The position numbers and the translations under genes are program-made. The notes under the pieces are model-generated. The model was not told where the DNA came from and ran no database searches. It saw only the letters and a program-made list of their open reading frames with translations. A stretch of DNA of 15,237 bases from Candidatus Thorarchaeota archaeon. Lineage in GTDB: Archaea; Asgardarchaeota; Thorarchaeia; Thorarchaeales; Thorarchaeaceae. How positions within the stretch are numbered: position 1 is the first letter of the stretch; each line of letters begins with the position of its first letter. Of the stretch, positions 1 to 7,302 are shown in pieces. The DNA is taken from the NCBI GenBank assembly GCA_019057595.1, contig DXJI01000045.1, positions 1 through 15,237 of the forward strand, read 5' to 3'.

Positions 1-4
1 GAAA

Positions 5-80
5 TGGTAGCTCCGCCAGGATTTGAACCTGGGTCTAAGGGACCAGAACCCTCTATGCTTGGCCGCTACACTACGGAGCT
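5..80 (-). tRNA. tRNA-Gln (anticodon CUG), CCA encoded
   Basis: Read on the minus strand this is a 76-nt cloverleaf. The acceptor strands AGCTCCG and CGGAGCT pair over 7 bp, the anticodon stem GAGGG/CCCTT closes a 7-nt loop TTCTGGT, and the T arm is CCAGG-TTCAAAT-CCTGG. The anticodon CTG lies at positions 44-46 and reads the Gln codon CAG. The discriminator is A and the CCA end is encoded (positions 5-7). The A1-U72 pair is known from archaeal tRNA-Gln, where the GatDE amidotransferase uses it to recognise Glu-tRNA-Gln. No intron is present. I see no clear TATA box at the expected distance above position 80, only A/T-rich sequence around 111-126. Confidence 0.95.
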
Positions 81-131
81 ACAGGTAAGAATCCGAAATG
101 CTCAGACTGTTTTTCATCTTTTCGGTTTTGC

Positions 132-150
132 AACACTGTGACACAGTGTT
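132..150. promoter_or_regulatory. Perfect 19-bp palindrome, candidate operator
   Basis: AACACTGTG-A-CACAGTGTT is a perfect inverted repeat with 9-bp arms and a one-base centre. It lies between the minus-strand tRNA and the plus-strand creatininase-family gene. Its right arm touches a weak TATA-like stretch (about 147-154, gtttatc), about 36 bases before the chosen start at 188. A dimeric regulator bound here could block TBP/TFB. No T run follows, so a terminator is less likely. The symmetry is seen; the operator role is inferred. Confidence 0.5.
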
Positions 151-187
151 TATCAGACAGAAAGTTCCCAACTTAGCCGAACACGCG

Positions 188-922
188 ATGCCGTTCTGGT
201 CTGAACTAACCAATGAGGATTTCAAAAAGGCAGCAAGAGCAACCGAAGTTGTCGTGATGGTCACAGGGGCTCTTGAGGCACACGGGAAACATCTTCCCCT
301 CGGAACTGACATAATTCTACCCACCTTCCTTGCAGGGAAGATTGCAGACAATACAAAGGCACTCGTACTCCCAACGATACCCTTTGGCGAGAGTTGGGAC
401 TTCAACCACATCGAAGGCACGATCTCCATTCATCCCGGAGCACTGGATGACTACTATGTGTCAGTGTTGAAGGGAATTTTCAAACACGGATTCAGATTCA
501 TCGTGGTCCTGAATGGGCACGGAGGTAATGCAGCGATCATAAGGCAGGCAGCTAAGACCGCCACCAAGAAGGGAGAGCGAGTAGTCATCATTGTGAACTG
601 GTGGAGAGACCTGGCGAAGACTGCACGTAAGCTGGTGGAGGAAACTCCAGGAGGTCATGCGGCAGAAGACGAGACCTCCGAGGTCATGCATGTGAGACCA
701 GACCTCGTTGACATGAAAGTAGCTGTAGCCCATCGTGTAGAAACAAAATTCGAGATCATATCAGGGTCTTACCGAAATGAACTCCTTCCTTCAGCTATGT
801 ATGGGGACCCAAGAAAAGCAACAGAAGACAAGGGGCGGTTGATTATGGACCAGGCTGAAGAGGAAATCATTGAACTGATCAATCAACTTGAACGTGGAGA
901 ACTTCCAGTGGAGAAGAGCTAG
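188..922 (+). CDS. Creatininase-family metal-dependent amidohydrolase
   Basis: This 244-aa protein belongs to the creatininase superfamily of two-metal amide hydrolases, which includes creatininase and the archaeal formamide hydrolase ArfB of flavin/F420 biosynthesis. The substrate cannot be told from sequence. Metal-ligand motifs are all visible: E30-A-H32 followed by G-T-D41 near the N-terminus, N-G-H111-G-G-N in the middle, and H157-A-A-E160-D-E-T-S later. The open frame extends upstream to an ATG at 98, but that adds 30 residues not typical of the family and would run through the palindrome at 132-150. The ATG at 188 gives the usual family N-terminus (xFWxELT). There is no good Shine-Dalgarno sequence, so the transcript may be nearly leaderless. 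Its stop TAG (920-922) overlaps the stop of the convergent GTPase gene. It is predicted to be cytosolic. Confidence 0.88.
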   Translation: MPFWSELTNEDFKKAARATEVVVMVTGALEAHGKHLPLGTDIILPTFLAGKIADNTKALVLPTIPFGESWDFNHIEGTISIHPGALDDYYVSVLKGIFKHGFRFIVVLNGHGGNAAIIRQAAKTATKKGERVVIIVNWWRDLAKTARKLVEETPGGHAAEDETSEVMHVRPDLVDMKVAVAHRVETKFEIISGSYRNELLPSAMYGDPRKATEDKGRLIMDQAEEEIIELINQLERGELPVEKS

Positions 923-1743
923 ATACCCACCTTGAAGATGAGTGCATCGCGAAGAACTCTTTGAAACATTCTAAGAAGACTATTTCCTTCGATAGCAATA
1001 GTCTCGAAAACGGGGTACCCCTCAAGGTCGAGCATCTGGACCATATAGTCAACAGGGAGTGCGTTAGGCAGGTCTCTCTTGTTCAGAGAGATAATGATTG
1101 GAAGTGTTGCCATCCGATCTGTACCCAGGGCAATCCTCAGTTCTTGTATAGATGCAAGATTTTCATTCATCTGTTCTGGTGTGGAGTCAGCCATGAAGAT
1201 CATACCATCGCAGTCTCGAAGCACCTTAATGCGCTGGCTTGCATGTCGTCTCTGTCCTGCAACTGTAAAGACATCAAACACTATTCTATCACTGGCTACT
1301 ACTGGCACGAAGTCAAAGAATGTTGTCCTACCAAGCTCATCGGATATCTCGACAATCTTCCCCTTGGCCAGTGATCGGACATTAGCGAACAGCCACCGGA
1401 GAGCTGTGGTCTTACCTCCTAGTGATGGTCCATAGAAGACAATTTTGATGTGGACTCGACCAAACTCATCACGTTTCAGAACATGCCCAGGGACAATCTC
1501 AGAAGCTCTTTGGGGCTTGATGAGAGCTTTACGCGCATAATCAGCTGTGGTTTCTGGATCAATAGTGACCTCCTCAGCAGATGCGACTAGTCTGCCCATT
1601 GAAACAGCCCCGGGCTCAGTCCCGAGGGGTCTCTCAGGAGGTACGGTTATGTCCTCGCTCACTCTAACTGGCGATTCTTCTTCCTCTTTAGGCTTCTTCG
1701 AGCGCCCAGTCAGTCTGCGGAACACGGACAAACGCCTCTCCAA
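919..1743 (-). CDS. MglA-like small GTPase with N-terminal extension
   Basis: The protein has 274 aa. Residues about 98-274 form a Ras/MglA-type G domain: Walker A G105-PSLGGKT-112, the MglA-like stretch RTTFFDFVPV (139-148), G3 motif VAGQ (161-164) with Gln present, and N221-KRD for guanine recognition. MglA-type GTPases are molecular switches that usually pair with roadblock (MglB-type) partners; a roadblock gene lies 7 kb away at 8771-9133. Residues 1-97 are not part of the G domain. They begin with a basic, partly amphipathic stretch (RRLSVFRRLTGRSKK), followed by an acidic and then a Pro/Ser-containing linker, possibly a membrane or partner-binding region. The start is TTG at 1743, placed 26 bases after a TATA-like box at 1766-1772, which suggests a leaderless mRNA. 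The only internal ATG, at 1596, is a less likely alternative. The far end overlaps the creatininase-family gene by 4 bases. Confidence 0.85.
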   Translation of the reverse strand: MERRLSVFRRLTGRSKKPKEEEESPVRVSEDITVPPERPLGTEPGAVSMGRLVASAEEVTIDPETTADYARKALIKPQRASEIVPGHVLKRDEFGRVHIKIVFYGPSLGGKTTALRWLFANVRSLAKGKIVEISDELGRTTFFDFVPVVASDRIVFDVFTVAGQRRHASQRIKVLRDCDGMIFMADSTPEQMNENLASIQELRIALGTDRMATLPIIISLNKRDLPNALPVDYMVQMLDLEGYPVFETIAIEGNSLLRMFQRVLRDALIFKVGI

Positions 1744-1765
1744 AACTTACGACGCCTCTACCAGT

Positions 1766-1772
1766 CTTAAAT
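1766..1772 (-). promoter_or_regulatory. TATA-like box for the MglA-like GTPase gene
   Basis: On the minus strand this reads ATTTAAG, centred about 26 bases before the TTG at 1743. That is the usual archaeal TATA-to-start distance, so the mRNA may be leaderless. Confidence 0.45.
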
Positions 1773-1806
1773 CTTCGGGGGACTTCATCCTCGGGTCCAC
1801 TACACG

Positions 1807-1816
1807 AACTTTATCT
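1807..1816 (+). promoter_or_regulatory. TATA-like stretch for the aminotransferase gene
   Basis: AACTTTATCT lies about 31 bases before the ATG at 1843. No Shine-Dalgarno sequence is visible before that ATG, so a leaderless or very short-leader mRNA is likely. The 99-bp region 1744-1842 is thus a divergent promoter for two genes. Confidence 0.35.
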
Positions 1817-1842
1817 GCGACAACCCTCTCGATTGGCATAAT

Positions 1843-2967
1843 ATGACTGACTTGATTGACCCCGAGTTCATCTCAGAGCTATGGCCAACACTCAGCGAGA
1901 TGACCTACCTCAACAATGCCTCAACAGGGATCCCTCCTAAGAACACCTTCGATGCCATGAAGCAGTACTTAGACAACCGTGCAAACGCACTCGGGAACTT
2001 CAAAGAGACTCTAAACAATCTCAAGGAAACAAGACAACACTTGGCGCAGCTCCTGGGAGGGGACTATGACCAGTATGCCTTTGTAGCGAGCACAAGTGCT
2101 GGTATCAACTCCTTTGCACACAGCATAGAATATCCGAAGGGCTCAAACATAGTATTGTGTGACTTGGAGTTTCCAGCAAACTATGTGCCCTGGCAGAATG
2201 TGTGTAAATTCTATGACGTGGAACTACGTATTGTGAAGTCTGTAGAAGGCAGTGTGACTTCTGAAGCCATCAAAGAACAGGTCGATGACAACACCAGGGT
2301 GCTTGCAGTCAGTCAGATTCAGTTTGGAACAGGCTTTCGTTCAGACCTGAAACAGTTAGCAGACATTGCTCATGCCAATGGTGCACTACTCTCAGCAGAC
2401 ATCATTCAGGCAGCAGGGTGTTTCAACACGGATTTGGCCAAGAGTGGAGTCGACTTCGCAACTGGTCAGTCTGCAAAGTGGTTACTCGGTCCAATCGGAG
2501 CGGGTTACATCTTCGTTGGAAAGTCAATCATGGATGAAGTGAAACCTCGTTTCTTGGGTTGGTGGGGTGTCGAAAAAATCATGGAGTTCGGATACTTTGA
2601 AAGGACTCCCCTATCAGACGCTCGAAAATACCAGGTCGGATCTCCTGCAATGATTGCATATGTGGGTTTGATGGCATCACTCAAGACCTTGCTCAAGATA
2701 CCAGGCAATACTCGCGAGCATGTAGCTTTGGACAATGCAAACTACCTCAGAAAGAAACTGTCTGAGATTAGTATACCGTTCTATGACTTTGGTCCCAAGC
2801 ATAACTCTGCAACAGTTTCATGTGAGCCGCCTGATGTCGAGAAATTGCACGAAGAGATGGTGAAGAGCAAGATTCACGCCTCAGTCCGTAATGGGCGTTT
2901 ACGAATATCTCCACACTTCTATAACAACCACAAAGATATTGACACTATTGTAGAGTTCATGGGGTGA
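1843..2967 (+). CDS. PLP-dependent aminotransferase class V family protein
   Basis: This 374-aa protein belongs to fold-type I, class V PLP enzymes (cysteine desulfurase, selenocysteine lyase, isopenicillin-N epimerase-like). The PLP pocket is recognisable: the phosphate-binding stretch around STSAGIN (83-89), D186 and Q189 in SADIIQAAG that contact the cofactor ring, and the Schiff-base lysine K212 in GQSAKWLLGP. The N-terminal YLNNASTGIPP segment is also typical. The cysteine-bearing C-terminal loop that would identify an IscS/SufS-type desulfurase is not obvious, so the reaction is left open; C-S or C-Se lyase and epimerase activities are possible. The next gene starts 4 bases after its stop and its ribosome binding site overlaps this stop, so the two are co-translated. 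Confidence 0.88.
   Translation: MTDLIDPEFISELWPTLSEMTYLNNASTGIPPKNTFDAMKQYLDNRANALGNFKETLNNLKETRQHLAQLLGGDYDQYAFVASTSAGINSFAHSIEYPKGSNIVLCDLEFPANYVPWQNVCKFYDVELRIVKSVEGSVTSEAIKEQVDDNTRVLAVSQIQFGTGFRSDLKQLADIAHANGALLSADIIQAAGCFNTDLAKSGVDFATGQSAKWLLGPIGAGYIFVGKSIMDEVKPRFLGWWGVEKIMEFGYFERTPLSDARKYQVGSPAMIAYVGLMASLKTLLKIPGNTREHVALDNANYLRKKLSEISIPFYDFGPKHNSATVSCEPPDVEKLHEEMVKSKIHASVRNGRLRISPHFYNNHKDIDTIVEFMG
2961..2967 (+). promoter_or_regulatory. Shine-Dalgarno GGGGTGA overlapping the upstream stop codon
   Basis: GGGGTGA contains the TGA stop of the aminotransferase and lies 4 bases before the TTG at 2972. It supports the TTG start and translational coupling of the two genes. Confidence 0.65.
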
Positions 2968-2971
2968 TTGA

Positions 2972-3652
2972 TTGCTTGACCAAATAGCTGAAAACATCTA
3001 CTTCATTCTTAGCCGTTCCTTTGATTCTAACATCATCTACATCAAGTCAGGAGACCATGAGATACTGATTGATGCTGGCACGGGAATGTACACATCAAAT
3101 CTTGACAAGGACCTCCAGACCAGAGGATTGTCCATTCAGTCGATCACCGACGTGGTGCTCACACATTGTCACATCGATCATCTCGGGGGCGTCATTCCAC
3201 TCTTGGAAGCGGGGTCTCCGAAAATACACCTGCATGAGGCAGAGGCAGTTCCAATCAATAATGGAGATATGTCCCAGACCCTAGGTGACACTTTCGGAGC
3301 AGACCTACCACCATTCAAGATTGATGAGATGTTGAAAGAAGGAGATGTGATCGATTTCGGTGATGTCAAACTGAAAGTGTATCACACCCCTGGTCATTCT
3401 TCTGGAAGTATTACGATGGAGATTCTAGACACTGGAATTCTCATCACCGGTGACACTCTCTTTCCAGGGGGAAGTTTCGGAAGAACGGATTTTCCTGATG
3501 GGGATTCGCAGAAACTTGTAGCCTCACTCAAGAGAATATCAGAGATGGATTTTCAGATTGGACTTCCAGGTCACATGAATGCCATGAAATTCAATGCTCG
3601 TCACTCAGCATTGAAATCGTACGAGATGGCTAAAGGCTGGTTCAAGACGTAG
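2972..3652 (+). CDS. Metallo-beta-lactamase-fold hydrolase, glyoxalase II-like
   Basis: This 226-aa protein has a complete set of two-metal ligands: H65-C-H67-I-D69-H70, H142 in YHTPGHSSGS, D161 in ITGDTLF, and H201 in LPGHMNAM. The stretch SFGRTDFPDG (168-177) is typical of single-domain glyoxalase II-like proteins, which cleave thioesters or related substrates. The C-terminal region after H201 differs from classic glyoxalase II, so the substrate is unknown. The start is TTG at 2972, supported by GGGGTGA just upstream. It is coupled to the class V aminotransferase; a joint role in sulfur or selenium compound handling is an inference. Its 3' end overlaps that of the convergent ketopantoate reductase gene by 11 bases. 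Confidence 0.87.
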   Translation: MLDQIAENIYFILSRSFDSNIIYIKSGDHEILIDAGTGMYTSNLDKDLQTRGLSIQSITDVVLTHCHIDHLGGVIPLLEAGSPKIHLHEAEAVPINNGDMSQTLGDTFGADLPPFKIDEMLKEGDVIDFGDVKLKVYHTPGHSSGSITMEILDTGILITGDTLFPGGSFGRTDFPDGDSQKLVASLKRISEMDFQIGLPGHMNAMKFNARHSALKSYEMAKGWFKT

Positions 3653-4631
3653 TGACAGTACGGACAAGATCTTCAATCTCGAAGATGTCTGATTCTGACA
3701 CTGTTTCACCTTCATCCAAATACTTGGACTCGATTGCTTTCACGAGTGCATAGACCGACTCACTTGATGGTGTATCAATGCCAAATTGTTTGGCGAGTCG
3801 AATGACCTCACCTGTTATTGCATCGATTTCAGTCCTCTTTCCCGCCCTGAGGTCTTGAAGCATGGAGTTGATGTTGTCACCTGTTGCTTTTGCAGTTCCA
3901 AGCGCGTATCTCACCGGATCATCAGTCGTGAGTTCGATTCCCAATGCTTTGACGACCTGTACTGCCTCGTCTACGAGTCGTACGACAAGACCACGGAGAG
4001 CTTTGTTGCCATAGACTTCTCCATTACTCAGACCTGTGAGTGCTCCGACAGGATTGATTCCACAGTTAACGAGTGTCTTTGTCCAGACCACACCCTCAAT
4101 ATTCTCGCTGGATCTGACATCAAATCCGACATCTCTCATCATTTTTGATAATCTTTCCACGAGAGGATAGTTATCAGGATACCTCGAGCCAATCTCAGTG
4201 AGACCACAGCCGGTTGCATGAACAATACCGGGTGAATCTTGCAAGGCGCCCATGCATGTTGTTGCTCTTAGTACCTTTGTAGTGTCAAGTTCTTTGGCGA
4301 CCAATTCTTCGGTCCCAAGTCCATTTTGAATCAGTAAGACATGAGCCCCAGCGTCGATCAGATGTTTTGCGCTCTTTGCAGCAGTGACTGTGTCGTAGGT
4401 CTTCGTTGTAACGATAACAAGATCAGCTTCCGACACCTCGGACGCATGACTGATTGCTCTCAAGTGGAACACATGGTCACCCATAACACCCTCAATCTTG
4501 AGACCGTCTGACTGAATGGCTGCAATGTGTGGATTCCTCCCCACAAGAATGATCTCTGTATCTTTGATTCGACTCAGGAAAGCGCCGTAGAGGCTTCCTA
4601 TTGCTCCTGACCCCACAATCACAATCTTCAT
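3642..4631 (-). CDS. panE: 2-dehydropantoate 2-reductase (ketopantoate reductase)
   Basis: This 329-aa enzyme of normal family length reduces ketopantoate to pantoate with NAD(P)H, an early step of coenzyme A biosynthesis. The Rossmann fingerprint G7-SGAIGS (7-13) follows the first beta strand, and GRN (31-33) may contact the cofactor ribose. NGLGTEE (103-109) and the catalytic lysine K185 in VVWTKTLVNCGINPVGALTG are present, with N189 and N193 in the pantoate pocket. The conserved GKRTEID stretch is near the C-terminus. It is the last gene of a three-gene operon: its ATG overlaps the TGA of the ligase gene (ATGA, 4628-4631), and AAGGTGG (4639-4645) is a strong ribosome binding site. In archaea this enzyme is reported to be the step inhibited by coenzyme A. 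Confidence 0.95.
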   Translation of the reverse strand: MKIVIVGSGAIGSLYGAFLSRIKDTEIILVGRNPHIAAIQSDGLKIEGVMGDHVFHLRAISHASEVSEADLVIVTTKTYDTVTAAKSAKHLIDAGAHVLLIQNGLGTEELVAKELDTTKVLRATTCMGALQDSPGIVHATGCGLTEIGSRYPDNYPLVERLSKMMRDVGFDVRSSENIEGVVWTKTLVNCGINPVGALTGLSNGEVYGNKALRGLVVRLVDEAVQVVKALGIELTTDDPVRYALGTAKATGDNINSMLQDLRAGKRTEIDAITGEVIRLAKQFGIDTPSSESVYALVKAIESKYLDEGETVSESDIFEIEDLVRTVTTS

Positions 4632-5443
4632 TGTTCAACCACCTTGGTAATGTTCTTCTCTTTTCTCAGACTGCTGACATCACTGGCTATCGCGTCGAGA
4701 TTTTTCATTATTATACGTACTGACATGGCAAGATTTTCATCATTGTCATAATCTTCCACAATCTTGCGCAGTTCTCCCTCTGAGAGATCCTTCATATCTT
4801 TTGCAAATTGGACCATGAGAGGAAGTGAACGTATGATGTTGTCAACCATAGTCACATCAGAATACACAGCAGTGCGACTCATTGGATTCAGATCAATCGT
4901 AATCACAAACTTGTCAATGGCCTTCAGAGCCTGTGTTCTGTCGCCATCTTCCAGTGGAACCAATACGACATCTGCCGCCCCAATTCCATCAGGATCTACC
5001 TTTCTGCGATTACTCTTCAGTTCAGGGATTGTTTCGGAAGGTCTGTCATGTGTTCCTAACAATTCTTTCATGCCTGATTTGGTAAGCATATCCTTGATTG
5101 CATCCTCACGTTCTTTTCTATAATAGAAGAGATTGACCTCAAGAGGTGCGTTTGTGAGTTCTGAGAATTCAACGAGCTCATCTGGTACCAAAGCACATGC
5201 GTTACCATTGACACTGATGACGGGATGTTTGGCTAGAAGCATTGCAGCCACTGCCGCTCGAGTTGCTTTCTCGGCTAGTTCAGTAGTCTTCTCACCAATC
5301 AGATAGTCAAAGGCTTCTCCTCGACCGTGTGCCAAAAGACCAGCAGTTGCCACGACATGAAGGTCATGTCCTTCGATAATCGCCTCACGTGTTTCAAGTG
5401 AAACTTTGCGAGGATGATCAGAAGGAATCTCAATCTTCACCAT
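4628..5443 (-). CDS. 4-phosphopantoate--beta-alanine ligase (archaeal phosphopantothenate synthetase)
   Basis: This 271-aa protein matches the archaeal phosphopantothenate synthetase family (COG1701). It condenses 4-phosphopantoate with beta-alanine using ATP, giving 4'-phosphopantothenate. Family-defining stretches are clear: IPSDHPR (6-12), HGRGEAFDY (39-47) followed by EKTTE, PVISVNGN (74-81), VPLEDGDRTQAL (162-173) and IDLNPMSRTA (183-192). The ATG at 5443 is preceded by GGGAGG (5452-5457) inside the end of the pantoate kinase gene, and start and stop share one base (TGATG). It is the middle gene of the operon pantoate kinase, ligase, panE. The C-terminal 50 residues are charged and helical and do not show known motifs. 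Confidence 0.95.
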   Translation of the reverse strand: MVKIEIPSDHPRKVSLETREAIIEGHDLHVVATAGLLAHGRGEAFDYLIGEKTTELAEKATRAAVAAMLLAKHPVISVNGNACALVPDELVEFSELTNAPLEVNLFYYRKEREDAIKDMLTKSGMKELLGTHDRPSETIPELKSNRRKVDPDGIGAADVVLVPLEDGDRTQALKAIDKFVITIDLNPMSRTAVYSDVTMVDNIIRSLPLMVQFAKDMKDLSEGELRKIVEDYDNDENLAMSVRIIMKNLDAIASDVSSLRKEKNITKVVEQ

Positions 5444-6381
5444 CAGAGCAGCCTCCCGCCCAATTCAGAGATCTCAGTGACAAACACCTCTGTGGTGTTC
5501 CAGTGTTTTGTTAGAATTTCTTGAACCGTATAGGTCTCAGTCTCGTTGCAGAGGCAGAAAACTGAGTCTCCGAGCATCACCATACTCGAGTTCACAAAAC
5601 CAGCGGAATCCAGATCTTTCAGGGCATCTTCAACTCTCTTGGTCTTGAGCCCAATTGTGTCTGAAAATTCGCGAGAGCATTGAATGAACGTTTCAATTGA
5701 AAGATCCTTGACAATCCGTGAAACAAGTTCATCTCCTGCATCGTTGATACGTTTTCGAGAGGTCGGGTCAGAAAGTATGTCTGAGGTCTTCAAACCAGGA
5801 GCACCAGCTAGTACAACCCTGAGAGAGTCGTCATGAGTGATGTTCAGAGTCACTCCCACTCCGGGACTTCCCGGTTCTTTGCGGACCTCTACACCTCCCA
5901 CTGTCTGAGATATGACATCGCCCAGACCTGTACGATTGACGACCTCTGCATAATGTGCATAACCAGCTGCCTTCGCAGGAGATATCTCGTCATCTAGTAG
6001 ATAACCAAGAGCATAGGCTGTACCAAGGGCACCTGCTCCAGATGCGCCAAAGCCTGCCCCCGAAATGAGAGTGGAGTCATGTGCAACATGTACCTTGAGT
6101 GTCCTCTCATAATCGTCTGTCAATCTACGTACCACCGTCTTTGTGACTTTTGCATCGATGCGTTCATTGTTGTAATCTGTCGTAATCTCTAGTGACGGGT
6201 GTTCCATAACGGACACAGTTGTTTCTGTCCCGATGGACACCGAGAAACCTGCACCTTTGGAACCGCAACGGAGAGGATCGTCATACTCGTCAAAGATACG
6301 AAAGATCCCTGTGACATGTCCAGGCACGAAAGCCTTCGCTGTCAATACTGCATCCGGTCGCGTTGTCAAGGTGTCGGTCAT
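5443..6381 (-). CDS. Pantoate kinase (GHMP family)
   Basis: This 312-aa GHMP-superfamily kinase of the archaeal CoA pathway phosphorylates pantoate to 4-phosphopantoate. Evidence is the N-terminal AFVPGHVTGIF (17-27), SKGAGFSVSIG (41-51), the Gly/Ala-rich nucleotide loop GAGFGASGAGALG (108-120), and NRTGLGDVISQTVGG (149-163), all characteristic of the family. The open frame extends to 6423, but that start lies in the promoter: a TATAAA box occupies 6415-6420, and GAAGAGGA (6386-6393) lies 4 bases before the ATG at 6381, which is therefore preferred. It is the first gene of the operon with the ligase and panE. The stop overlaps the next start by one base. Confidence 0.93.
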   Translation of the reverse strand: MTDTLTTRPDAVLTAKAFVPGHVTGIFRIFDEYDDPLRCGSKGAGFSVSIGTETTVSVMEHPSLEITTDYNNERIDAKVTKTVVRRLTDDYERTLKVHVAHDSTLISGAGFGASGAGALGTAYALGYLLDDEISPAKAAGYAHYAEVVNRTGLGDVISQTVGGVEVRKEPGSPGVGVTLNITHDDSLRVVLAGAPGLKTSDILSDPTSRKRINDAGDELVSRIVKDLSIETFIQCSREFSDTIGLKTKRVEDALKDLDSAGFVNSSMVMLGDSVFCLCNETETYTVQEILTKHWNTTEVFVTEISELGGRLL

Positions 6382-6414
6382 GATTTCCTCTTCAAAGTCG
6401 TGTATTAAACATTC

Positions 6415-6420
6415 TTTATA
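6415..6420 (-). promoter_or_regulatory. TATA box of the pantoate kinase operon
   Basis: The minus strand reads TATAAAG here, about 36 bases before the ATG at 6381. Transcription would begin near 6391-6393, giving a short leader that contains the GAAGAGGA ribosome binding site. This makes the longer start at 6423 unlikely. Confidence 0.6.
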
Positions 6421-6435
6421 CATTCATCGTTGAGG

Positions 6436-6449
6436 ATATACATGTATAT
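6436..6449. promoter_or_regulatory. 14-bp palindrome upstream of the CoA operon TATA box
   Basis: ATATACATGTATAT is a perfect palindrome, centred about 25 bp upstream of the TATAAA box at 6415-6420 and just after the stop of the upstream gene (6463). It could be a regulator site for the operon or an alternative TATA element. Short A/T-rich palindromes arise easily by chance. Confidence 0.3.
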
Positions 6450-6462
6450 ACGAGCACCAAAA

Positions 6463-7302
6463 TCAGGGTAATTTCAATGGAACTATCCTCGTATACTGCT
6501 TCACACGAGGATCATCAGATGGCGGAGCAGGATAGGCCCACCGTGCATCAATGTCACGCCCGCTCAGATCATAGACCTTGAAAGAGCCTGATGACCATGT
6601 CAATGGACTAAAACCAAGAAGGAGAGTCTGTGTCCGCCAGCTTGTGACACATAGATGGCGGTTCATTCCCGCAGTGGGTACGACAAGAAAGACATTCGAG
6701 AGTTCCATCAAGAGAGAAGTACTGATCCGATAGAAGAAGCTATACGTCTTTCTATGCTCCTCTGTCCCTTGCTCACGAAGGTCATTGAGATATCGAATAA
6801 TTGTATCATCGTGGACTGATGGGTCCATTACATCGGACAATTCTTCTACATCGACGACGACAGCAGTCTCAAAATAGTAGGCCAGTGGGAACTCGGTCAC
6901 ATGAAATATTATGAATTTGTCCTTGGTAATGGTCTTGTAGAGTTCTTGGAAGATTGCCTGCTTTGAGTAAAGTGAGTCTACATTAAGGGCTGCCGGATTG
7001 AAATTAGCAGACTCGTCTGAAACAATCAGTCTGAACATGTCATCAAGCATGTCACCGTCATATCCAACCCGCACCATGTGATATGGAAGTTCGCCACCTT
7101 CCTCCATCTGTCCAGTTGAAACAAGGTATTGGTTGAAATCCCTTTGAAACGTGTCTACTTCATTGTCGTTGTCTGTGACGAACATCGATTGACTGGGAGA
7201 ATCAAGTGCATGGACCACCTTGTCATATGCTTGGAAACGAGCCTTCTTGTCTGGTTCGAACTCCTTCAAGAGTTCATCCAAGTCACGAGAAGAGTCAGCC
7301 AA
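6463..7302 (-). CDS. Protein of unknown function between the CoA operon and coaBC
   Basis: I do not recognise this 279-aa protein. It has no signal peptide or clear membrane segment and looks cytosolic. The N-terminus is acidic and helical (DLDELLKEFEPDKK). A mixed alpha/beta core follows with hydrophobic strands such as KFIIFHV (about 128-134) and FETAVVVDVEEL (about 143-154), and the C-terminus is rich in Pro, Trp and Tyr. No P-loop, zinc site or other catalytic motif is visible. The start is TTG at 7302, 8 bases after GGTGGGTG (7311-7318), with an AT-rich TATA-like element AATAAAATATT further upstream (7319-7330). The next ATG, at residue 40, would cut off the helical N-terminus. Its gene sits between pantoate kinase and the divergent coaBC, so a link to CoA metabolism is possible but unproven. 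Confidence 0.75.
   Translation of the reverse strand: MADSSRDLDELLKEFEPDKKARFQAYDKVVHALDSPSQSMFVTDNDNEVDTFQRDFNQYLVSTGQMEEGGELPYHMVRVGYDGDMLDDMFRLIVSDESANFNPAALNVDSLYSKQAIFQELYKTITKDKFIIFHVTEFPLAYYFETAVVVDVEELSDVMDPSVHDDTIIRYLNDLREQGTEEHRKTYSFFYRISTSLLMELSNVFLVVPTAGMNRHLCVTSWRTQTLLLGFSPLTWSSGSFKVYDLSGRDIDARWAYPAPPSDDPRVKQYTRIVPLKLP

Noticed and set aside
98..187. Upstream part of the creatininase-family open frame as a signal peptide (MLRLFFIFSVL...)
   Set aside because: The family starts at the xFWxELT segment, the upstream codons run through the palindrome at 132-150, and there is no ribosome binding site before 98.
4764..5123. Open frame of 119 codons on the plus strand inside the phosphopantothenate synthetase gene
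   Set aside because: It is antisense to a strongly conserved gene, is Ser-rich from complement codons, and has no recognisable motif or ribosome binding site.
6382..6423. Longer start for pantoate kinase at 6423
   Set aside because: A TATAAA box at 6415-6420 and the ribosome binding site at 6386-6393 both point to the ATG at 6381.
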